Assembly (NCBI RefSeq): GCF_003116035.1
Contig: NZ_LGQW01000015.1
Location: 2,018,892 to 2,082,891 of the forward strand
Reading direction: 5' to 3'
DNA: 64,000 nt
Source of the DNA: Azospirillum sp. TSH64
GTDB lineage: Bacteria > Pseudomonadota > Alphaproteobacteria > Azospirillales > Azospirillaceae
Under the pieces are notes generated by a model. It did not search any database. It was not told where the DNA came from and was given only the letters and a program-made list of their open reading frames with translations. A program made the position numbers and the translations under genes. Positions 16,161-24,816 of the stretch are shown here, piece by piece. The stretch's first letter is position 1. The number at the start of each line of letters is the position of its first letter.

Positions 16161-17192
16161 ATGAAGTGCAGCGAGCAGCAATCCGGCGTTTCCCAGGCCG
16201 ACACGGTCGGTTTTCTCCTGGTTCCCGATTTTTCCATGATCGCGTTCACCGCGGCGGTTGAGCCTCTCCGCCTCGCCAATCACATCAGCGGAAAGGAGTT
16301 GTATCGCTGGGTGCTGCTCTCGCCGACCGGCGGCGTTCAGCGGGCCAGCAACGGCATCGGCATCTGCGTCGACCATGCCATCGCAGACGCCATCGCCGAC
16401 TGCCCGCCGTTGTCCACGGTGATGGTGTGCAGCGGCATCGGCGGCCACTGGTACGAGGATCGGGCGATGTTCTCATGGATGCGGCGTTCGGCCGCCCAGG
16501 GAATCGCCTTCGGCGCCCTCTGTACCGCCAGCCACATCCTGGCCCGCGCCGGCCTGCTGAACGGCTACCGCTGCACCATCCATTGGGAGAACATGGCCGG
16601 CTTCGCCGAAACCTTCCCGGAGATCGAAGCGACGGGCGAGCTGTTCACCATCGACCGCAACCGCTTCACCTGCGCGGGCGGCACCGCCGCCACCGACATG
16701 ATGCTGCACCTGATCGCCGCCCGCCATGGCGAGAAGCTGGCGATGGACATCGCCGAGCAGCTTCTGCACACCAAGATCCGCGCGGGCAGCATCCGCCAGC
16801 AGGAAGAACTGCAAGCCAATCCGGTGCTTGACCACGAGGATCTCCACGCCGCGGTGGCGGTGATGCAGGCCAACATCGAGGAACCGCTCGATCTGCTGAC
16901 GCTTGCCGCGGAACTCGGCCAATCCCGCCGTAATCTGGAACGGCTGTTCCGCAAATACATGAACTGCTCGCCGGCCAAATACTATCTCGGCCTCCGGATG
17001 AAGCGGGCGCGGCAGCTGCTGTGCCAGACCCGCATGTCGGTGATGGAGGTGTCGATCAGCTGCGGCTTCATCTCCGCCACCCATTTCAGCAAATGCTACC
17101 GCGACCATTTCGGCATCGCACCGCGCAGCGACCGGCAGAGCCAGCGGCACAGCCCGCTCGCCGCCGCGCATGAGTTCGCCGGACTGAGCTGA
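16161..17192 (+). CDS. GbdR/CdhR-like AraC-family regulator with amidase-like sensor domain
   Basis: A 343-residue regulator. Residues 12-195 form a DJ-1/PfpI (GATase1-like) sensor domain beginning VGFLLVPDFSMIAFTAAVEP, with a Cys in GALCTASHIL. Residues 230-325 are an AraC helix-turn-helix domain (LAAELGQSRRNLERLFRKY; MEVSISCGFISATHFSKCY). The opening strongly resembles Pseudomonas GbdR, which activates choline, glycine betaine and dimethylglycine catabolism. Demethylation of those compounds releases formaldehyde, so control of C1 genes or of betaine catabolism is a reasonable inference. It stands alone on the plus strand between the two C1 operons. Confidence 0.85.
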   Translation: MKCSEQQSGVSQADTVGFLLVPDFSMIAFTAAVEPLRLANHISGKELYRWVLLSPTGGVQRASNGIGICVDHAIADAIADCPPLSTVMVCSGIGGHWYEDRAMFSWMRRSAAQGIAFGALCTASHILARAGLLNGYRCTIHWENMAGFAETFPEIEATGELFTIDRNRFTCAGGTAATDMMLHLIAARHGEKLAMDIAEQLLHTKIRAGSIRQQEELQANPVLDHEDLHAAVAVMQANIEEPLDLLTLAAELGQSRRNLERLFRKYMNCSPAKYYLGLRMKRARQLLCQTRMSVMEVSISCGFISATHFSKCYRDHFGIAPRSDRQSQRHSPLAAAHEFAGLS

Positions 17193-17383
17193 CACCGCAG
17201 CGGGGGCGGACGGTCAAGCGGGACCGGATCGGGGGGAACGGGCATGGGGCGGCGGAAATCGCCAGATTGCTGTCGCTTTCGAGCAGATGCAGCCCTCCGG
17301 ATGTCGGTAAGGTACAAATGCGGCCCGCCCGACACCAGATCCACGCTCGGCCCCGCCGGACAACAGCCAGGAGGACGGCACCG

Positions 17384-17881
17384 ATGCTAGACGCGATTCT
17401 TTCCGCCCAATGCGCGCGTGGCCTGACCGCCGCCGGCTCCGGCCCGTCCACCATCCCCGCCGGCCTCTACGAGCTGTTCCTGGAAAACGTGGTCCTGCCT
17501 TGCCGGATCGGCGTCTTCGATTATGAGCGCGACGCGCCACAGCGGGTGCGCATCGACCTGCTGCTGCAGGTGCGCCAGGACGGCGCCCAGTTCTCCGACG
17601 ACATCGGCGACGTGCTCTCCTACGACGATCTGCTGTCCGGGCTGAAGCGGATCCTGATGGACGAGCACACCAACCTTGTCGAGATGCTGGCGGAAAAGAT
17701 CGCCCGCATGTGCCTTGCCCACGGACAGGTGCAGTCGGCCCGTGTGTCGGTGGCGAAACTGGACATCTATGGCGGCGTCGCGGTGCCGGGCATCCGGCTG
17801 GAGCGGACGCGTGACCAGATGCCGGGCCAACCCCTGCCGGCGTCGCGCCGCCCGCTGGCGATGGCGGACCGGCGGATCTGA
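17384..17881 (+). CDS. Dihydroneopterin aldolase (FolB-like)
   Basis: A 165-residue protein of the FolB family, which cleaves dihydroneopterin to 6-hydroxymethyl-dihydropterin. It shows LYELFLENVVLPCRIGVFDYER at the N-terminal side, VLSYDDLLSGLKRIL, and NLVEMLAEKIARMCL with the usual catalytic neighbourhood. AGGAGG lies about nine bases before the ATG at 17384. As the first gene of the cofactor operon it probably supplies the pterin moiety of H4MPT, in place of the archaeal MptD type. About 25 extra residues precede the normal FolB start and about 25 follow its end. Confidence 0.82.
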   Translation: MLDAILSAQCARGLTAAGSGPSTIPAGLYELFLENVVLPCRIGVFDYERDAPQRVRIDLLLQVRQDGAQFSDDIGDVLSYDDLLSGLKRILMDEHTNLVEMLAEKIARMCLAHGQVQSARVSVAKLDIYGGVAVPGIRLERTRDQMPGQPLPASRRPLAMADRRI

Positions 17882-17885
17882 CCCG

Positions 17886-18587
17886 ATGACGGCCAACGCA
17901 TCGCCAGAGGACGGATCCCCACCCCCCGCGGCGCGGCCCTGGGTGATCAAGATCGGCGGCAGCCTGTCCGACTGGCACCGGCTGGGAACCTGGCTGGACC
18001 TGATCGCCCGGCCCGGCCATCTCCATCCCGTGGTCATCGTGCCGGGTGGCGGTCCCTTCGCCGACGCCGTGCGCGATGCCCAGGACAATTGGCGCTTCGA
18101 CGACCGGCTCGCCCACCGCATGGCCCTGCTGGCGATGGAGCAGTTCGGGCTGATGCTGCACGGCATATGCCCGACCCTGCACACTGCGGCGACGCGCGAG
18201 CGGTTGCGCTCGCTGATCCGGGCGCGGATGCCGGCGGTGTGGCTGCCGTCCGCCATGGCGCTCGACCAGCCCGAGATTGCCGAAAGCTGGGAGGTCACCT
18301 CCGACAGCCTCGCGGCATGGCTGGCGGTGGAACTGGACGCGGCGGCGCTGGTGCTGGTCAAGTCGGGGCCCTGCCCCTGTGCGGCGACCGACGCGGCGTC
18401 GCTCGCCCGCGACGGGCTGGTCGATGCCGCTTTCCCGCTCTGGCGCGCCCGCTTCGCCGGCGAGAGCTGGTGCATCCATCGCGACAACCACCTTCTGATG
18501 GAGGAGGCGCTGGCGGGCCGCGCCGCTCCCGGCTGCGCCCTGCTGCGCTGCCCGGAGGTCGAACCCCTGCCCAGCGTGCGGGCATGA
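17886..18587 (+). CDS. MfnE-like amino acid kinase family protein (methylofuran biosynthesis)
   Basis: A 233-residue protein of the amino acid kinase fold. The N-terminal WVIKIGGSLSD and VVIVPGGGPFADAVRDAQ form the phosphate-binding loops; LVLVKSGPCPC is a later conserved loop. MfnE phosphorylates aminomethylfuran phosphate in methanofuran synthesis, and MfnB, its partner, is encoded in the same operon at 21173. The start lies 4 bp after the FolB-like gene, and the end forms an ATGA junction with the flavoprotein gene. Confidence 0.8.
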   Translation: MTANASPEDGSPPPAARPWVIKIGGSLSDWHRLGTWLDLIARPGHLHPVVIVPGGGPFADAVRDAQDNWRFDDRLAHRMALLAMEQFGLMLHGICPTLHTAATRERLRSLIRARMPAVWLPSAMALDQPEIAESWEVTSDSLAAWLAVELDAAALVLVKSGPCPCAATDAASLARDGLVDAAFPLWRARFAGESWCIHRDNHLLMEEALAGRAAPGCALLRCPEVEPLPSVRA

Positions 18588-19153
18588 ACAGCCTCGCTCC
18601 TCCGCCGGCGCCGCCGCGGCTGGCCTGGGCGCTGACCGGGTCGGGCCATTACATCAAGGAGACGCTGGACCTGATGGCGCGGCTGGCGCCGCTCGACGTC
18701 TTCCTCAGCAAGGCAGCCGAGGAGGTCATGCGGATGTACCGCCGCCGCGACGGCAACTTTCCTCCCGGCACCCGCCTGTTCCGCGACCGGGCTGCCAGCG
18801 CCCCGCAGATCGGACGGTTCTATTTCGGCGAATACCACACGCTGGTGGTGGGGCCGGCGACCTCCAACACAGTCGCCAAATGCGTGCAGGGGATTTCCGA
18901 CACGCTGCCGACCAACGCCTTCGCCCAGGCCGGCAAATGCCGGGTGCCCTGCATCGTCTTCGCCTGCGACACCGCGCCGGAAATGATGACCGAGGCGCCG
19001 CACGGCATGGTGCCGGTCTATCCCCGGCGCATCGACCTGGAGAATGTCGAACGGCTGCGCGGATTCGAGGCGACCACCGTCGTCGAAACCGTTCCCGACC
19101 TCGAATCCGCGCTGAAGGCGCGCCTTGAATGTCTGACCACCTCGTCTTCGTGA
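18584..19153 (+). CDS. AfpA/DmrB-like flavoprotein
   Basis: A 189-residue flavoprotein of the HFCD family. ALTGSGHYIKETLDLM is the N-terminal FMN-binding segment. VVGPATSNTVAKCVQGISD and DTLPTNAF are typical of the family. Two Cys residues flank GKCRVPCIVFACD. Related proteins reduce dihydromethanopterin or act as archaeal flavoproteins, and a homologue belongs to the methylotroph H4MPT gene set. Reduction of a pterin intermediate is therefore likely, but not shown by the sequence alone. Its last 25 bp overlap the next gene. Confidence 0.78.
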   Translation: MNSLAPPPAPPRLAWALTGSGHYIKETLDLMARLAPLDVFLSKAAEEVMRMYRRRDGNFPPGTRLFRDRAASAPQIGRFYFGEYHTLVVGPATSNTVAKCVQGISDTLPTNAFAQAGKCRVPCIVFACDTAPEMMTEAPHGMVPVYPRRIDLENVERLRGFEATTVVETVPDLESALKARLECLTTSSS

Positions 19154-20553
19154 CCGGAAAGCTGGCGGAGCCGCGCCTGCGGGCGATGCTCGACGGGATG
19201 GCGCCCGCCCCCTTCCGCTTCGACGTGGTGCAGATCGGCGTCAGCGTCGCCGCGCTGATGACCGAGGAGCTGATCAGGCGCCGCCTGCCGCCCCCGCCCC
19301 CCGGCGCGCGCGTGCTCCTGCCCGGCCGGACGCGCTGCGATCTGGCGGCATTGTCCGCTCATTTCGGCGTCGCCTTCGAACGCGGGCCGGAGGAGCTGCG
19401 CGACATTCCCGCCTATCTCGGCGGGAGGGCGGCGCAGGCCGACCTGAGCGCCCATGCGGTGACGATCTTCGCCGAGATCGTCGACGCTCCCCGCCGTTCC
19501 GTCGACACTCTGCTGGAGACCGCCGCAAGGCTGCGCCGCGACGGCGCCGACGTCATCGATCTGGGCTGCCAGCCGGGTGAACGGTTCGAGGGGCTGGAGA
19601 CCGCCGTTTCCGCCCTGGTCGCCGCCGGCCACAGCGTCAGCGTCGACAGCGCCGACCCCGACGAGCTGCTGCGCGGGGCGGCGGCCGGCGCCTCGTACCT
19701 GCTCAGCCTCAGCGAGGACACGCTGTGGGTGCTGGACCGGACGGACGCCACCCCGATCCTGGTCCCGGCCAAGCCGCGCGACCTGGAGTCGCTGTGCCGC
19801 GCCGTCGACCGCCTGCGGGCCGCCGGCCGGCGTTTCCTGGCCGACCCGGTGCTCGACCCCATCCATTACGGCTTCACGGAGTCGGTGGTGCGCTATCACG
19901 AGCTGCGCCGGCGCTATCCCGACATCGGGATGCTGATGGGCATCGGCAACCTGACCGAACTGACCGACGCCGACACCACGGGCACGACGGCGCTGCTGAT
20001 GGGCATGGTGTCGGAACTGTCGATAAACGCCGTCCTCACCCTTCAGGTCAGCCCGCATGCCCGCACCGCGGTGCGCGAGGCCGACCGGGCGCGGCGGATC
20101 ATGCATGCCGCATCGGAAAGCGGCAGCCTGCCGAAGGGCATCGACGACGGGCTGATGGCCCTGCGCGACCGCCGCCCCTTCGCCGTCACGCCGGCGGAGA
20201 TCGCGGAGACCGCCCGCAACATCCGCGACCCCTCCTTCCGGGTCGAGGTGGCGGAGGACGGGGTCCATGTCTACAACCGCGACGGCCACCATGTGGCGAC
20301 CGACCCTTACCAGCTCTATCCCCTGCTCGGGCTGGCGGACGACGGCGGACATGCCTTCTACATGGGGGTGGAGTTGCAGAAGGCCTTCCTCGCCTGGCGG
20401 CTCGGCAAGCGCTACGTCCAGGATGAGGATCTCGCCTGGGGCTGCACGGTGGAGGCGATGCCGGAAGCGGAGGCGGGCAGCGACCCCCACGGCTTCAAGG
20501 CGGCGGGCACCACCTTGCAGGAGCGGCGGCGGGCCTGTGGAAAGGCATCATGA
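19129..20553 (+). CDS. Dihydropteroate synthase-related protein (H4MPT biosynthesis)
   Basis: A 474-residue protein. The N-terminal about 130 residues are a family-specific domain (LVFVTGKLAEPRLRAML). The middle is a dihydropteroate-synthase-like TIM barrel with GADVIDLGCQPGE and FLADPVLDPIHYGF. The C-terminus (FYMGVELQKAFLAWRLGKRY) is again family-specific. It is thought to join the hydroxymethylpterin and ribofuranosylaniline parts of the cofactor. The reaction is assigned by homology and by the presence of RFAP synthase and FolB in the cluster. It ends with a 4-bp overlap into the next gene. Confidence 0.85.
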   Translation: MSDHLVFVTGKLAEPRLRAMLDGMAPAPFRFDVVQIGVSVAALMTEELIRRRLPPPPPGARVLLPGRTRCDLAALSAHFGVAFERGPEELRDIPAYLGGRAAQADLSAHAVTIFAEIVDAPRRSVDTLLETAARLRRDGADVIDLGCQPGERFEGLETAVSALVAAGHSVSVDSADPDELLRGAAAGASYLLSLSEDTLWVLDRTDATPILVPAKPRDLESLCRAVDRLRAAGRRFLADPVLDPIHYGFTESVVRYHELRRRYPDIGMLMGIGNLTELTDADTTGTTALLMGMVSELSINAVLTLQVSPHARTAVREADRARRIMHAASESGSLPKGIDDGLMALRDRRPFAVTPAEIAETARNIRDPSFRVEVAEDGVHVYNRDGHHVATDPYQLYPLLGLADDGGHAFYMGVELQKAFLAWRLGKRYVQDEDLAWGCTVEAMPEAEAGSDPHGFKAAGTTLQERRRACGKAS

Positions 20554-21176
20554 TACTCGAGACCATCGTCACCACGCTGGGCACCGACGGGACCCCGCAC
20601 ATCGCCCCCTTCGGGGTAACGCGGACCGCTGACGATCTGGTGATCGCGCCCTTCCGCCCGTCCGTCACGCTCAACGCGCTGGAAGCCACCGGCCGGGCCG
20701 TGATCAATTTCACCGACGATGCGCGTCTGTTCGCCGGCTGCCTGACCGGACGGCGGAACTGGCCGCTGGTGCCGGCAACCGCCATCGCCGGCGTGCGTCT
20801 GGCCGACAGCCTCGCCCACTGGGAGGTGGAGGTGGTCCGGGTCGAGCCCGACCCTGTGCGCCCGCGCTTCCATTGCCGGACCGTCCTTCGGGAGGCGCAT
20901 CGCCCCTTCGAGGGCCACAACCGTGCCGCCGCCGCCGTGATCGAGGCGGCGATCCTGTGCAGCCGGTTGCACATGCTTCCCTGGGAGAAGGTGGAGCGGG
21001 AGATGGCCTACCTTGCCGTCGCCGTCGAGAAGACCGCCGGAGCCCGCGAGCGGGAGGCCTGGGGCTGGCTGTCCGACCGCGTGGCGGCCTTCAGGTCCGA
21101 AAGTCTCGCCGCGGCGGAGCCGCCCGCCGCCGGCCCCGCTGCGGACCATATGGCCAAACCACAGGTGCTCTCATGA
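20550..21176 (+). CDS. DUF447-type FMN-binding split-barrel protein
   Basis: A 208-residue protein with the DUF447 pattern: an N-terminal ILETIVTTLGTDGTPHIAPFGV resembling flavin reductase split barrels, then NFTDDARLFAGCLTG and a C-terminal helical part with FEGHNRAAAAVIEAAI. DUF447 proteins accompany H4MPT genes in methanogens and methylotrophs, and their role is unknown. Both ends overlap their neighbours through 4 bp. The last about 25 residues are an Ala/Pro-rich tail. Confidence 0.8.
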   Translation: MILETIVTTLGTDGTPHIAPFGVTRTADDLVIAPFRPSVTLNALEATGRAVINFTDDARLFAGCLTGRRNWPLVPATAIAGVRLADSLAHWEVEVVRVEPDPVRPRFHCRTVLREAHRPFEGHNRAAAAVIEAAILCSRLHMLPWEKVEREMAYLAVAVEKTAGAREREAWGWLSDRVAAFRSESLAAAEPPAAGPAADHMAKPQVLS

Positions 21177-21874
21177 TCCGCATGCTCGCCAGCGTGACCA
21201 ATCCCGTGGAAGCCGGTATCGCCGTGACGGCTGGCGCCGACCTGATCGATCTGAAGAACCCGGGCGACGGCGCGCTGGGTGCGCTGCCAGTCGGCATCAT
21301 CGAGGCCTGCCTGCGAACGGTCGATGGACGCAGGCCGGTCAGCGCCACCATCGGCGATTTGGCCATGGACCCGGCAACCATAACGGCGGCGGTTTCCCGG
21401 ACGGCGGCCACCGGTGTCGACATCGTGAAGATGGGCATCGGCGCCGGGGGCGATCCGCTTGCCTGCATCGCCGCGGCAGCACGGGCGCGCGGCGCCACCG
21501 CCCTGGTCGGCGTCATCCTGGCCGACCTGACCGCCCCCACCCCCGAACTGGTCCGTGCCATGGCCGATGCCGGCTTCATCGGGGTGATGCTGGACACCGG
21601 CCTGAAGGATGGCCGCACCCTGCGCGATCATCTGTCGGCCGACGCGCTGGCCGCCTTCATCGGACAGGCGCGCGGGGCCGGAGTGCTGGCCGGGCTGGCG
21701 GGGTCGCTCAGGCTTGCTGACATCGGCCCTCTGGCAGCGCTCCGCCCGTCGATCCTGGGATTCCGCGGCGCGCTTTGCCAGGGCGGCGCGCGGCGCGACG
21801 CCATCGACCCGGACAGGATCGCCGAGGTCGTCGGAAGCGTGCGCAATGCGGTTGCACCGAGCGAGTGCCTCTGA
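21173..21874 (+). CDS. mfnB: (5-formylfuran-3-yl)methyl phosphate synthase
   Basis: A 233-residue enzyme (former DUF556) that builds the furan ring of methylofuran from two glyceraldehyde 3-phosphates. It is a TIM barrel with LIDLKNPGDGALGALP, in which Lys28 is the likely Schiff-base residue. Further landmarks are PVSATIGDLAMDP, VDIVKMGIG, GFIGVMLDTGLKDGRTL and FRGALCQGGARRDAID. It is the last gene of the six-gene cofactor operon, linked to DUF447 by an ATGA overlap. Confidence 0.93.
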   Translation: MIRMLASVTNPVEAGIAVTAGADLIDLKNPGDGALGALPVGIIEACLRTVDGRRPVSATIGDLAMDPATITAAVSRTAATGVDIVKMGIGAGGDPLACIAAAARARGATALVGVILADLTAPTPELVRAMADAGFIGVMLDTGLKDGRTLRDHLSADALAAFIGQARGAGVLAGLAGSLRLADIGPLAALRPSILGFRGALCQGGARRDAIDPDRIAEVVGSVRNAVAPSECL

Positions 21875-22026
21875 CATCCGAACGTCTGCTCCGGATTTGC
21901 TGTTTTCTTGCCGCCCGTAACGGGTCCCCACGGTCGCTGGGGAGGGTTGCAGCGTGGGCGGGTTGACCCTGCGGGCAACCAATGGTCGATTGCTTGGCCC
22001 CGCCAACAAAGCCGTTCAGGTTGTTC

Positions 22027-23310
22027 ATGACCATCGAAAGCGCCGCCGGCCGATCCGCCGATACTCCCAGCGGCGGCCCGGCGGCCACCCGGCCCGAATC
22101 CCATCGGACGGAGAAGGCCCGGACGCAACAAGCCGAGGCGAAGACTCCGGCGCTGCATAATCCGCTATTGGTCGCCGTCACCCTCGTGCTGGTGGCGCTG
22201 AACCTGCGGCCGGCGCTGTCGAGCCTTGCGCCGGTGATGGGCGATGTGGTGCGCGATGCCGGCCTGAGTTCCGGGCAGGCCGGGCTGCTGACGACCTCGC
22301 CCGTGCTTTGCCTCGGCCTGTTCGGGGTGATCGCCCCGCGTCTGGCCCAGCGCTTCGGCACGGAGCGGACGATTTTCTTCACCCTGCTGATCCTGGGCTT
22401 CGGCGTCGCGCTGCGCGGGGTCGGTAATTTCGCGGCACTGTTCGCCGGGGCGACGCTGGCGGGTGCGGGGATCGGCATCATCGGCGTGCTTCTGCCGGCC
22501 GTGGTGAAGCGCGACTTCCCCCGCAAGATCAGCCTGATGATGGGGGTCTACACCATGGCGCTCTGCGCCGGGGCGGCGATTGCCGCAGGGGCGACGGTGC
22601 CGCTGGAGCGTGCGCTCGGGCAATGGACCGGCGCCCTGGCCTTCTGGGCGGTGCCAGCGGTGGTTGCGGCGATGGCCTGGCTGCCGCTGACCCGTGGACG
22701 CCAGAGCGAGGCCGGCCCCACAAGCGCATCGGTGCGCGGCCTGTGGAGCAACCGCTTGGCCTGGCAGATCACCCTGTTCATGGGGCTGCAATCGGCTTTG
22801 GCCTACATCGTGCTCGGCTGGATGGCGCCGATGCTGCGCGACCGCGGCTTCGACCCGACGACGGCCGGACTGATCGTTTCCGGCTCGGTCATGGTCCAGG
22901 TGGTGGCGGCGCTGGTCGCCCCCATGCTGGCGACCCGCACCCCGAGCCAGAGCCTCGCCGCCGTCTCCATGCTCGGTTGCAGCCTCATCGGCATGGTCGG
23001 CTGCCTCTACGCTCCGCTCTGGACCATCGCGCTGTGGGCGGCGATCCTCGGCATCGGCCAGGGCGGGGCCTTCGCCGTCGCGCTGACCCTGATCGTGCTT
23101 CGCTCGCCCGACAGCCGCATCGCGTCGCACCTGTCGGGCATGTCGCAGAGCGTCGGCTATACCCTGGCGTCCAGCGGCCCCTTCCTGGTCGGGCTGCTGC
23201 ATGGCTGGAGCGGCGACTGGCACGCCTCCGCCCTGCTCTTCGTCGTGATCGCGGTGGCGGCGGGGGTCTTCGGTTACCTTGCCGGCCGCCCGCGCCAACT
23301 CCGCCTCTGA
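22027..23310 (+). CDS. MFS transporter, CynX/NimT-like
   Basis: A 427-residue carrier with about 12 hydrophobic segments after a hydrophilic N-terminal stretch of about 45 residues. NLRPALSSLAPVMGDVVRDAGLS in the first loop is typical of the CynX (cyanate/2-nitroimidazole) branch of the major facilitator superfamily. The substrate cannot be told from the sequence. I chose MTIESAAG at 22027; an in-frame ATG at 21982 is also possible. It lies 150 bp after mfnB and converges on the hydantoinase gene. Confidence 0.8.
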   Translation: MTIESAAGRSADTPSGGPAATRPESHRTEKARTQQAEAKTPALHNPLLVAVTLVLVALNLRPALSSLAPVMGDVVRDAGLSSGQAGLLTTSPVLCLGLFGVIAPRLAQRFGTERTIFFTLLILGFGVALRGVGNFAALFAGATLAGAGIGIIGVLLPAVVKRDFPRKISLMMGVYTMALCAGAAIAAGATVPLERALGQWTGALAFWAVPAVVAAMAWLPLTRGRQSEAGPTSASVRGLWSNRLAWQITLFMGLQSALAYIVLGWMAPMLRDRGFDPTTAGLIVSGSVMVQVVAALVAPMLATRTPSQSLAAVSMLGCSLIGMVGCLYAPLWTIALWAAILGIGQGGAFAVALTLIVLRSPDSRIASHLSGMSQSVGYTLASSGPFLVGLLHGWSGDWHASALLFVVIAVAAGVFGYLAGRPRQLRL

Positions 23311-23323
23311 TCACGCGCTCCGC

Positions 23324-24760
23324 TCAGTCATACTGCGTCGGGCGGCGGCCGCGCGGTGCCGCGAAGGGCGAGATCGACCGGTGCAGGAACCGGCCATCTC
23401 CGGACTTGCCGGTCTGGACGCCCTTGTCGATGATGACGGTGCCGCGCAGCAGGACGGTTTCGGGCCAGCCCGTCACCTCCATGCCTTCATAAGGCGTGTA
23501 GTCGGCCCCGTGATGCATCAGCTCCTGGGTGATCGTCACCTTGCGGTCGGGATCCCACAGCACGAGGTCGGCGTCCGCCCCGATGGCAATGCTGCCCTTG
23601 CGCGGGGCAAGGCCGTACATCCGGGCATGGTTGGTGGATGTCAGGGCGACGAACTCCTGCAAGGAAATCCGCCCCTTCCCCACCCCTTCGGAGAACAGGA
23701 TCGGCAGCCGGACCTCGACGCCGGGGATGCCGTTGGGAACCCATTTGAAGGCCGTCCGCTCGCCCTGCTTCTTCTTGCCGGCGGGGCTGTCGAAGCGGAA
23801 CGGGCAATGGTCGGAGGAGAAGACCGAGAACAGCCCCGATTGCAGGCCGGTCCAGCAGGCGTCCTGGCTTTCCTTGTCGCGCGGCGGCGGGCTGCAAACG
23901 TATTTGGCGCCCTCCATGTTCAGCCCCTTCAGGTCTTCGGCCGTCAGGGTCAGATATTGGGTGCAGGTTTCGGCATAGACCTTCAGGCCGCGGCTCTGCG
24001 CCCAGCGGATCTGTTCGATGGCGTCGGCGGACGAGACGTGGACGATCATGATCGGCACGTCGACGATCTCGGCGAAGGAGATGGCACGGTGGGTCGCCTC
24101 GCGCTCCACCGGGATCGGACGGGATTCGGCGTGGTAGTAGGGATCGGTGCGGCCGGCCCGCTCCAGCCGCTCGGTCAGGAACTTGATGGCGTCGTAGCCT
24201 TCGGCATGGACCATCACCAGCGCCTTCTCGCGCCGGGCGACGTCGAACACCTCCAGCAGCTCGCGGTCGTTCAACTTCAAATCGTCATAGGTCATGAAGA
24301 CCTTGAACGAGGTGTAGCCGTCCTGCACCAGCGCCGGCAGTTCCTGGCCCAGCACCTGCTCGGTGGGGTCGGAGATGATGAGGTGGAAGGAATAGTCGGT
24401 CAGGCACTGGCCTTCCGCTCGCGCATGGTAGTTCTGGACAGCAGCGCGCAGCGACTTTCCTTTGGGCTGGAGCGCGAAGGGAATGACCGTCGTGTTGCCG
24501 CCGAAGGCCGCGGACAGCGTGCCGCTGCGGAAATCGTCGGCCATGACCGTGCCGTCGTCGCCGTCCTGCGCGATGTGGACGTGACTGTCGATGCCGCCCG
24601 GCATCACCAGCCTGCCGGAAGCGTCGAGCACCTGTCCGGACGTGTCGAGCCGTTCGGCCAGCGCCACGATGCGGCCGTCCTTGATGCCAATGTCGCAGCG
24701 GCTGACATCGGCGGCCGTGACCACCGTGCCGTTGCGCACCACCAGATCGAACTCAGCCAT
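23324..24760 (-). CDS. Dihydropyrimidinase/D-hydantoinase
   Basis: A 478-residue cyclic amidohydrolase that opens hydantoin or dihydropyrimidine rings to N-carbamoyl amino acids. Binuclear metal ligands are visible: GGIDSHVHI near residue 60, the carboxylated Lys in SFKVFMTY near residue 150, a His in MVHAEG, another in IVHVSSADA, and the Asp in FSSDHCPF. TTVIPFALQPKG and NMEGAKYVCSPPPRD are family features. It is the last gene of a minus-strand unit with the aminotransferase-like, AllA-like and ABC genes. No N-carbamoyl hydrolase was seen. Confidence 0.9.
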   Translation of the reverse strand: MAEFDLVVRNGTVVTAADVSRCDIGIKDGRIVALAERLDTSGQVLDASGRLVMPGGIDSHVHIAQDGDDGTVMADDFRSGTLSAAFGGNTTVIPFALQPKGKSLRAAVQNYHARAEGQCLTDYSFHLIISDPTEQVLGQELPALVQDGYTSFKVFMTYDDLKLNDRELLEVFDVARREKALVMVHAEGYDAIKFLTERLERAGRTDPYYHAESRPIPVEREATHRAISFAEIVDVPIMIVHVSSADAIEQIRWAQSRGLKVYAETCTQYLTLTAEDLKGLNMEGAKYVCSPPPRDKESQDACWTGLQSGLFSVFSSDHCPFRFDSPAGKKKQGERTAFKWVPNGIPGVEVRLPILFSEGVGKGRISLQEFVALTSTNHARMYGLAPRKGSIAIGADADLVLWDPDRKVTITQELMHHGADYTPYEGMEVTGWPETVLLRGTVIIDKGVQTGKSGDGRFLHRSISPFAAPRGRRPTQYD

Positions 24761-24816
24761 GTGCCTGATCCTGTTCCAGATGTGATCGGTCGCTCATCCT
24801 GTGGCCGTCCTTCGGC

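Noticed and set aside
15953..16279. Minus-strand 108-codon open frame overlapping the GbdR-like start.
   Set aside because: No ribosome site, no family resemblance, and it overlaps a confidently assigned gene.
21875..22026. Possible riboswitch or RNA element between mfnB and the MFS gene, suggested by GC-rich complementary stretches.
   Set aside because: I could not define a conserved RNA fold or a convincing stem with loop; complementary stretches are expected at this GC content.
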